A DNA stretch of 64,000 nucleotides from positions 4,097,503 through 4,161,502 of the forward strand of contig VZTJ01004286.1 of assembly GCA_013397795.1 (NCBI GenBank), in the 5' to 3' direction. The translations under genes and the position numbers were made by a program. A model generated the notes under the pieces. That model was not told where the DNA came from. It saw nothing but the letters and a program-made list of their open reading frames with translations, and searched no databases. Of this stretch, positions 57,423 through 64,000 are shown in pieces (within the stretch, counting starts at the first letter, position 1; each line of letters starts with the position of its first letter). This DNA is from Orthonyx spaldingii. Its lineage: Eukaryota; Chordata; Aves; Passeriformes; Orthonychidae.

Positions 57423-57902
57423 CAGGAGAGGGACAGAGATTTTCACTGAAACCACTAAGAAAGAAATAAGAGTCAAAAGTCCCCCCTAGGTTGGTTTTTG
57501 CTGGACTCCAGTGCTGGAAGAGCTTTGCTTTAACCAGCGCTGCTGCTGCTGTGGAGAAATCCCTTCTCCACCCCAGCTGTTTTGTACAACAGCGATGCAC
57601 TGCCTACCTCTATATTCACACAGGTTTGGCCTCAGTCATCACTACAGCACTGCAAGCAGCAGGAACCTGATTTCCTCCAAATTCTCATTACATGGCTTGA
57701 TTGCTACCAAAAGTGATGATGGTTACATGTAACTGTGAGGTGCTGGTGACTCCCATGGCGCACTGGGCCCTGGTGGGGACAGAGCCTGGCTCCAAGCCTG
57801 GCAGCACTGCAGTTCCAGCAGCAGGATGCTCCTGGTGGCACCGTGTGCCAGCCCACCATCACCACGGCAAACTGTGCAGGGACTTTCTGTGGGACACCTC
57901 CC
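57423..57902 (-). other. SLC7A14 5' intron, nothing recognised
   Basis: About 480 bases between the predicted acceptor and a CR1 fragment. No exon or repeat seen. Confidence 0.5.
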
Positions 57903-58302
57903 ATGGAGACAGGCTGAGAGTTGGGGCTGTTCAGACTGGAGACAAGAAGGCTTCAGGGACACTCAGGGTCCCTTCCAGTACCTAAAGAGAGCTCCAAGAG
58001 GCTGGAGAGGAATTTGGACAAGGGCATGGAGTGACAGGACAAGAGAGAATGCCTTCAGAATGAAAGAGGGAATATTTGGATTAGATATGAGGAAGAAATT
58101 CTTCCCTGTGAGGGTGGTGAGGTTCTGGCACAGGGTGCCCAGAGAACCTGTGGATGCCCCATCCCTGGAAGTGTCCAAGGCCAGGTTGGACAGGGCTTGG
58201 AGCAAACTGGGATAGTGGATGCATCCCTGCACATTTCAGGGGGGCTGGAATGAGGATCTTGAAGGGCCTTACCAACCCCAACCATTCTGTGGTTCTGTGA
58301 CC
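57903..58302 (+). mobile_element. CR1 LINE fragment, sense
   Basis: About 400 bases of CR1 3' end from gagacaggctgagagttggg, through 'gaagaaattcttccctgtga' and 'gatgccccatccctggaagt', to the terminal repeats ccattctgtggttctgtgac. Complete at its 3' end and 5'-truncated. Confidence 0.96.
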
Positions 58303-59663
58303 ACTGTGCTCTACCTGTACTGCTAAAAAAGAGGGTCTGGGACTGCAGCTTTGCGCCTTTATCCAGCACGTTCAGACCACAGCCTGCCTGTGCCAGGCTG
58401 GAGCTGACTCTGGGGCTGCATCACCACAAACTGGCCCTTACAAGGACAGGTGATTTGTTTTTTATTTTGGTGCTACAGAAGTTCACTTTTACAACTGTCT
58501 GGCTATACTGGGTATTTGGGGGTTTTGAGTGCTACTGTCATCCTGGTGAACCCTAAGGGGGAAAGTTTTAAAAGGTGATGCTAATTCAGGTTCCCATGAA
58601 TCATAAGGTTAAAAAGACTCCTTGGTGTGGTTTCTTTGGTCAATTTATCACTTCATTCTTTTAGTTATTTAAATACCGTATAAGGAATAATTTTTTAATT
58701 TGAAAGATGTGTTTTTGTTGGTGCAACTCCAATATATTTTGGGGTCTGGCTTCTGTGTAGTTAGGGCAAACCAGGAGAGAAGCTCAGCAGGAGCAGCACA
58801 GGCTCTGCTGACCACTGGAGAGCGAGTGACCGACAGCATGGCCAGCTGCAGCCATTTTTAATACTTTTAAATTATCTTGCCTGAACCCATCTGCTCCAGG
58901 ATTGTCTCAAAAATCATGGCATTATCTTGGTTTTCTCTTTCTCTGTGCGTTTTTCATCCCCAGTCATATTTTCCAGAACAATTCAGCAACTGCCATTAAC
59001 CCCTCCCTCCCTCCCTTTCTGCTGTTCTTCAGCAAACTGTGCAGTTCTCGTAGTACCAGCAGCAGTGACTTCCAAGTGACAAGTGATGACTTCTTGACTT
59101 TGAGTAGAACAACAAGAATTGACAATCCTCAAGCTAATATAAGGGAACAGGAAAAATAGTTTATTAATATGAATTTTCACCTGCCAGCTTCTTTCCTGTC
59201 AATACAGAAATATGCTTTTATTTTAACTGCCTTGAAGACAAAACAATTATTTTTTCCCATCTTTACATGCAAAACAAATTACATTGTATCCACCAGGCAG
59301 CTTTGTGTTGCTGAAGTTTATTAAATGAAACACAGAATTCATTTCATGTTTTGGTTGATCACTGTTCAAATTGTGCTGATTTTTCACCTCAAGCAACCAC
59401 CACAGGCTGAAAGGCTGCATGTTCTAGCTAGGAATAATAATAAGGAGAAATTGTTACTGCTCCTGAGAAAATGTGGGTGTTTGGGCTGAGAATAAAACCT
59501 GGGTTTGGCTTTCGGGTTGCCCAAGGAGTCAGCTGGTTGTGGGATGGGCTGGCTCACAGGTGAGGTTTTGCCTTCTGGTTTAAAGGAAGGTTTGCGTTGG
59601 AAGGGGGCGGCTGAGCCAGAGCTCAGCGGGTCTGCATCAGCCAGGATGAAACAGAGCTGCCCT
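58303..59663. other. non-coding, nothing recognised
   Basis: About 1.4 kb between two CR1 fragments, probably in the 5' intron of SLC7A14. AT-rich centre near 58660-58740. No gene supported. Confidence 0.5.
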
Positions 59664-60004
59664 CACAGAAACGTGGAATTGTTTAGCTTTGAAAAGACCT
59701 CTAAGATCGTCAAGTCCACCACTACCTCACGTTCCCAAGCGCCAAATTTCTGCATCTGTTAAATGCTCTCAGGGATGGTGACCCCACCAATCCCTGGGAC
59801 AGCCTATTCCAGCACTTGACATCCGTTTCCATGAAGAAATGCTTCATAATATCCAACCTAAATCTCCCCTGACACAACCTGAGGCCATTTCCTCTTGTCC
59901 TGTCACTTGTTACTTGGGAGAAGAGACTGACTCCCACCTGGTTCCAACATCCTTTTAGTGGTAGGGATCAATAAGGTCCCCTCTGAGCCTCCTTTTCTCC
60001 TCAG
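59664..60004 (-). mobile_element. older CR1 LINE fragment, antisense
   Basis: About 340 diverged bases read as reversed CR1: 'cacagaaacgtggaattgtt', 'ccctgggacagcctattcca', 'cctcttgtcctgtcacttgt', and 'aaggtcccctctgagcctcc' at the far end. Confidence 0.85.
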
Positions 60005-62259
60005 GGAAACGTTTCCATGTCCTGGCACCTCCACAGTGGCTCTGCTTTGCCAGGGCTGTGTTTTAGTCATGCAGAAAACAACTCTAAGCAAAACCACCCA
60101 AAATTCATCATCCTTTTATCCAAAGCACAGGACTTCTGGAGCATGGGCAGGAAAAGAGGTCTTGTGCTTCCCACTTCTTATCCCTTACTTAATTATTTTC
60201 CTTGAGCTTTATGGATACTCTTAGTTGAGATTGAAAGATTTGGGTTGCTATGCTTAGGTTTGCACCAAATTGGCTTAAACTAGTCATGATGTTGGGCCTT
60301 CAGAAGATGGTGTGGGATGGAGGTGCCAATGCTTCAGGCTGGTCCTTGGTGCCATCACCAGGTCATGCTCTGGCATGGGAAGACCTGCCCGATGTTTTAA
60401 GGGGGGTTGGAACATCAGTTTTTCACCATCGTGTCTGTGGGTGCCTGATGAAGGCCTTGGGAAGGGTGGCATATGCTCCTTACTGGAGGAATTCACATCC
60501 ACACTGGAAAAATCAGTGCACTCCTCAAACTGATTTGGAAAGCCCAGTCCACTCTCAAGTCATGTCATGGCATAGAAATTGCTTTCTCACCAGCATTGCA
60601 AAGAACCCCAAGAGAAGACATGGCAGTCTTGTCCTGGAATAATCTTAACTGCTAAAATAATGGGAAAAAAGCCCTTAAATATTTTAAATGGTTTAAATTT
60701 AAAGGAGGAACTGGCTGGTGGATTAGTGATGCACCCGGATTTTGGCTGCTGAACTGTTCCAGCTGCCTGGGACTGGGCTGTGACCAGGTCCTCCTGCACA
60801 GAGCCCAACAAAGCCCTGCAATTTATGGGATTTAGGCTCCTCCTAAGTCATCAAGGGGAAAAAAAACCTTTTCAAAACCTCTGAAATGGAATAACTCTAT
60901 AATTGCTGCTATATTCTATTAAAGCAGTCATTCAAAACTATTCCAGATGTTTAAGCGAGATCAGCATATTGCTGCTCTGTAGCTTGGAAAACATCCTTTC
61001 ACTCCATTAGAAACCAGGAAAAAATATGGCCTGGATGGCCTGGATGGAAACCATCTCCATGAGGCAGAGGCAGCTCACTTCTGCTCTGCTCCACTAAACC
61101 TGGCTGTCTAGAAGCAGGCAGGGGGAAGCAAAGGGAATTTTTACTTGCTTTCTTTAGGTTTTTTTAAATCTTCTCTCCTCACCATAAAATCAGGAAGATG
61201 AAGGGAGCTGTGGCTCAGAGGGGACAAACTGCAGCTGGGTTTTGGAGATGCTCAGCTCTCCACCCTCAGGCTGTTGGGGTCGGTTTTCCTCCATGGCTGG
61301 CACTTGCTGCTGCCACCACGCGCTTGTCAGCACCACAGCTTGTACCAAAACAATCCTCTTCATCAGGGTAAATCAACAAAAACTGCAATCAAGCTAGAAG
61401 GAGAGGCATAGGTATTTACAGGCATGGATCTTCCTTAGTGTCTGGGTTGATGCTGAATTACTCCTCACATAAAACTCGTTCTGCTGGGGAGATGCAGCAC
61501 AGTGCCCTCCCAGCATCACCCATCCTCATCACCTCCCACGGCTCCAGCTTCTCCAGAAAACTGTCCCCAAACTACACCTGTGCCTTGGGATGGCTTTTGA
61601 TTTTTCTATTAATGACTCCCCTCTGTCCAGAAGTCCATAGGGGTATCCATGAACAAAGATCTCTATTAAAATCTGCTGGGAATGCAGCAAGGAACAGGAT
61701 ATCGATGGTGGTAAATGGAAAAAAGGGATCTCCTGTTGATGGATGGATGGAAAGCCAGGCAGGGGCACTCATTAAGAGGAAAAGGTTGTATTTTCCCTGG
61801 TTTTCCGTGGCTCACAGAGTAATTGCTGCAGAGGAAAGGTTGCTGATGCTTCCAGCAGCTGGATCAGCATGGATCTGGCCCTGGCATGCAGGACACCAGT
61901 GCTGGTTTGCTGCAGGGGTTTTTAGGGGGAAAATCCCTTTCTCCTTGCCCTATGCTTCAGAAATTTGGGACTGAAGCCGGTTGCTATCAACCCCCAAGGC
62001 AGTGGCTGCTGTGGGTCCTAGGAATAGTAATTCTGGTGTTTCTGGTGCAGGAGCAGCAGCCCTGAGACCCACTCCGTGCTCGGGATAGGGACTGAGTGCC
62101 GAGCATCACCCCTGGGCAAAGGGAGCCCCAAAGCCTCAAAGGGATGCTGGAGGCAGCTCAAGATGATGGAAAACGCAACTCCTGGCAGCAAACCCCGCTG
62201 CAATCCCAGAAAAAGAACAAGAGAAAGAGGAACAAATGTGCTGGTCTGACCTCCCCGCT
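60005..62259. other. non-coding, nothing recognised
   Basis: About 2.3 kb without a supported exon, RNA or recognised transposon. Short repeats such as ggcctggat (three copies near 61029) occur. Confidence 0.5.
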
Positions 62260-62367
62260 ACCCCTTCGCTTTTCCCTTTAATTTTGAGCTCGGTAGCGGT
62301 GGGGCGGGTTCGTCTGGAGAGACACAGGGGCTGGATTTCATTCCAGCTCCTCCAGCAGGGACAGGGC

Positions 62368-62375
62368 TGACGTCA
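62368..62375. promoter_or_regulatory. full cAMP response element TGACGTCA
   Basis: Perfect eight-base palindromic CRE within the GC-rich island, the form bound by CREB/ATF. Confidence 0.5.
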
Positions 62376-62624
62376 GCGGGCGATGCGGGAGCAGCTCCGA
62401 GCGCAGGGATGCCTTCTGCTGGGGCTGCTCGCTGCCGAAATGTTTTCATTGCGAGCGCGATTTGATTTGGAGCTTTACGTGCTTGTGTTTACGGCGCTGA
62501 TCCCCAGCTGGGCTGCCACTGTAAAAGCTGGCTCTGTCTCCATCATCAGCCCTCCTTAAAGCGATTTCAAAGCCAGGCACAGAGCCGAGAGCGAGGGCTG
62601 GTCCCTGCCGGTCCCGGCGCCGCT

Positions 62625-62630
62625 CACGTG
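62625..62630. promoter_or_regulatory. E-box CACGTG (TCACGTGG context)
   Basis: The context tcacgtgg matches seven of the eight core bases of the CLEAR/TFEB site tcacgtga. A link to a lysosomal transporter is plausible but inferred. Confidence 0.4.
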
Positions 62631-62700
62631 GGTCCAGCCTCAGCAGTCTGGCCTTGTGCCTTTGCTGGTAATTTTGGGCTTTTCTTATTTTTAATCTTTC

Positions 62701-64000
62701 CATTTTTAACCTCTGCTTGAGCAGTTCGAGTGGAGCTGTGGTTAATTTAAACTACAGTCGTGGCTAAATTAAACCACCGACAATACTTTAGGTTCAAGAC
62801 CAACTTTCTTTGTGCATCAGCTGAAAAAAATGGGATATTTTGTGTGTCTTCATGGCAAAATGGAAGCAGAGAGGTTGAACAGAACTTTTCTATGGTACTT
62901 CCATCAGTGTTACACCAAGTGCTTTGGCAAAGCTAGCAGTGCTGTAAGATGGCTAAATATCATTATTTTCTTTTGACAAATAAGCAAAATAAAAGAGGAA
63001 ATACTTAATTTGACCAAAGACATAAGGCAAGGGTGCCACGCACCCAGAGACAGCACCCAGGAATTCCTAAACTTTGTGTTCTAGTCTCTGGTGCAAGAAT
63101 TAAAAAAGCACAGATGTGTAATCCAGTGATATAATTAGCATGTACATAGAGATCACCCTTTTTTGCCTCTTTCCAGCCTTCAGGGGGGATACAGTGTGGT
63201 GCTTTAACTGCTGTCCTTGCTGGGGACAGACTGGACAGTCTGGATAATCAGGGAAAAGCCAGAAGGAAGGATGGGAGTGATGTTAAAGCTTCTTTCTGTC
63301 TTGCAGCTGGTGGTTCCCTTTTCCTAAGTAAATAGCAAATCAATATTTCAGCAGTGATCTGTGCCCATGCGGGTGAGCAATGAGGAGGTTTTGGTAGCTG
63401 AGGGCTCATCTTCCTGCCTGGATGAGGTGGGAGATGAAGTGACGCATTCAGAGGTGAAATTGGAGCCTGTCACAGGGAAGGCCAGCAGATCCCTTGACAC
63501 TGAGCTGTTCTAAACTTTGCCAGGATTAATTACACGCCAGCCTCACAAGCAGCTGGTCCAGGGTCTCTTGGGATCCTCTGGAGCACCAGGCTAGTGAGAA
63601 ACAGCTCTGGGACTGGAGGGAACTGTGTTTTCCTCCTTCCTAGGGGCTGGAGGTAGCACCTACAGTTCTTACAGCCTGCATGGGATGGAAGCTGCAATGT
63701 TCCTTTTGGAGATGCTCATGCCCATCCCTGCCGGCACATCCCTCCCCTTGGTAAATCCACCTGCCCCAGTCCAATGTCAGGCATTTTGGTTTTCCACTTG
63801 TTTTCTGCCCTTTCTGCACAGGAACCAATCATTCCCGTGGTGCAGGATGGTATAGAAATGGATGCAGGGTATGACAGATACAAGAGTCTCTGCGTGCTGA
63901 GCTGTAAATAATGCAATATGCATGAAGTGCTCCATTCGGGTTTGCAAAAAAGCTATTTAACCACCAGAAGGAAAAAAAAAAAAAAAAAAAAAAACAACAG
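62701..64000. other. non-coding end of window
   Basis: AT-rich sequence with an imperfect inverted repeat at 62738-62777 and a terminal 23-base A tract (63972-63994). No exon recognised. Confidence 0.5.
63972..63994. repeat. A homopolymer tract
   Basis: About 23 A residues followed by caacag at the window edge. No target-site duplication or element body can be seen. Confidence 0.85.

Larger units (their letters stand above)
62260..62700 (-). promoter_or_regulatory. GC-rich island, candidate SLC7A14 promoter
   Basis: A CpG-bearing block stands out from AT-rich flanks 5 kb upstream of the first coding exon. It holds a perfect CRE (62368-62375), a CACGTG E-box (62625-62630) and a minus-strand gtgagc donor-like motif at the E-box. 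It is a candidate promoter and non-coding exon for SLC7A14; the true promoter may lie beyond the window. Confidence 0.4.

Noticed and set aside
63972..63994. Poly(A) tract as the tail of a processed pseudogene
   Set aside because: No open frame, gene-like sequence or target-site duplication can be seen before it.

Overview
The window is vertebrate nuclear DNA, almost certainly from a bird. Coding exons are short and spaced by GT-AG introns. Antisense and sense fragments of CR1, the dominant avian LINE, are scattered through it. A 917-base assembly gap sits exactly where a GC-rich promoter is expected, a common failure in bird assemblies. Three complete spliced genes can be rebuilt from the bases. 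Together they match the conserved 3q26.2 order of human (PRKCI - SKIL - CLDN11 - SLC7A14). The species cannot be named from the sequence. Layout: 1-1560 is probably the 3' end of PRKCI (inferred only from synteny and a poly(A) signal). 1561-4530 is spacer with a perfect palindromic SMAD site. 4531-5897 is a GC-rich block with a 14-bp minisatellite and the gap, and probably holds the SKIL promoter and non-coding first exon. 7154-19462 (+) is SKIL (SnoN), six coding exons, 691 aa, followed by a long AU-rich 3'UTR to about 24460. 24460-27800 is spacer. 28137-37329 (+) is CLDN11 (claudin-11), three coding exons, 207 aa, with a 3'UTR to about 38275. 38276-40980 is spacer with a 47-bp tandem duplication and an isolated GC-rich island. 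44694-57330 (-) is SLC7A14, seven coding exons, 771 aa, convergent with CLDN11, with a 3'UTR reaching about 40985. 57420-64000 is 5' intron or upstream DNA of SLC7A14, with a GC-rich island at 62260-62700 carrying a perfect CRE and a CACGTG E-box. All exon junctions were placed by hand so that the reading frame closes across every intron. The reconstructed lengths (691, 207 and 771 aa) equal or nearly equal the human proteins as I remember them (684, 207 and 771). The three genes are not one pathway. SKIL is a nuclear SMAD co-repressor in TGF-beta feedback, CLDN11 is a tight-junction protein of myelin and Sertoli cells, and SLC7A14 is a lysosomal APC-family transporter of neurons and retina. 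Their neighbourhood is ancestral synteny, not an operon. I found no undescribed multi-gene system. The most useful leads are regulatory: the SMAD palindrome upstream of SKIL, a weak SKIL splice donor with a 64-codon read-through, the CRE plus E-box island upstream of SLC7A14, and several AT-rich intronic blocks that look like conserved non-coding elements.
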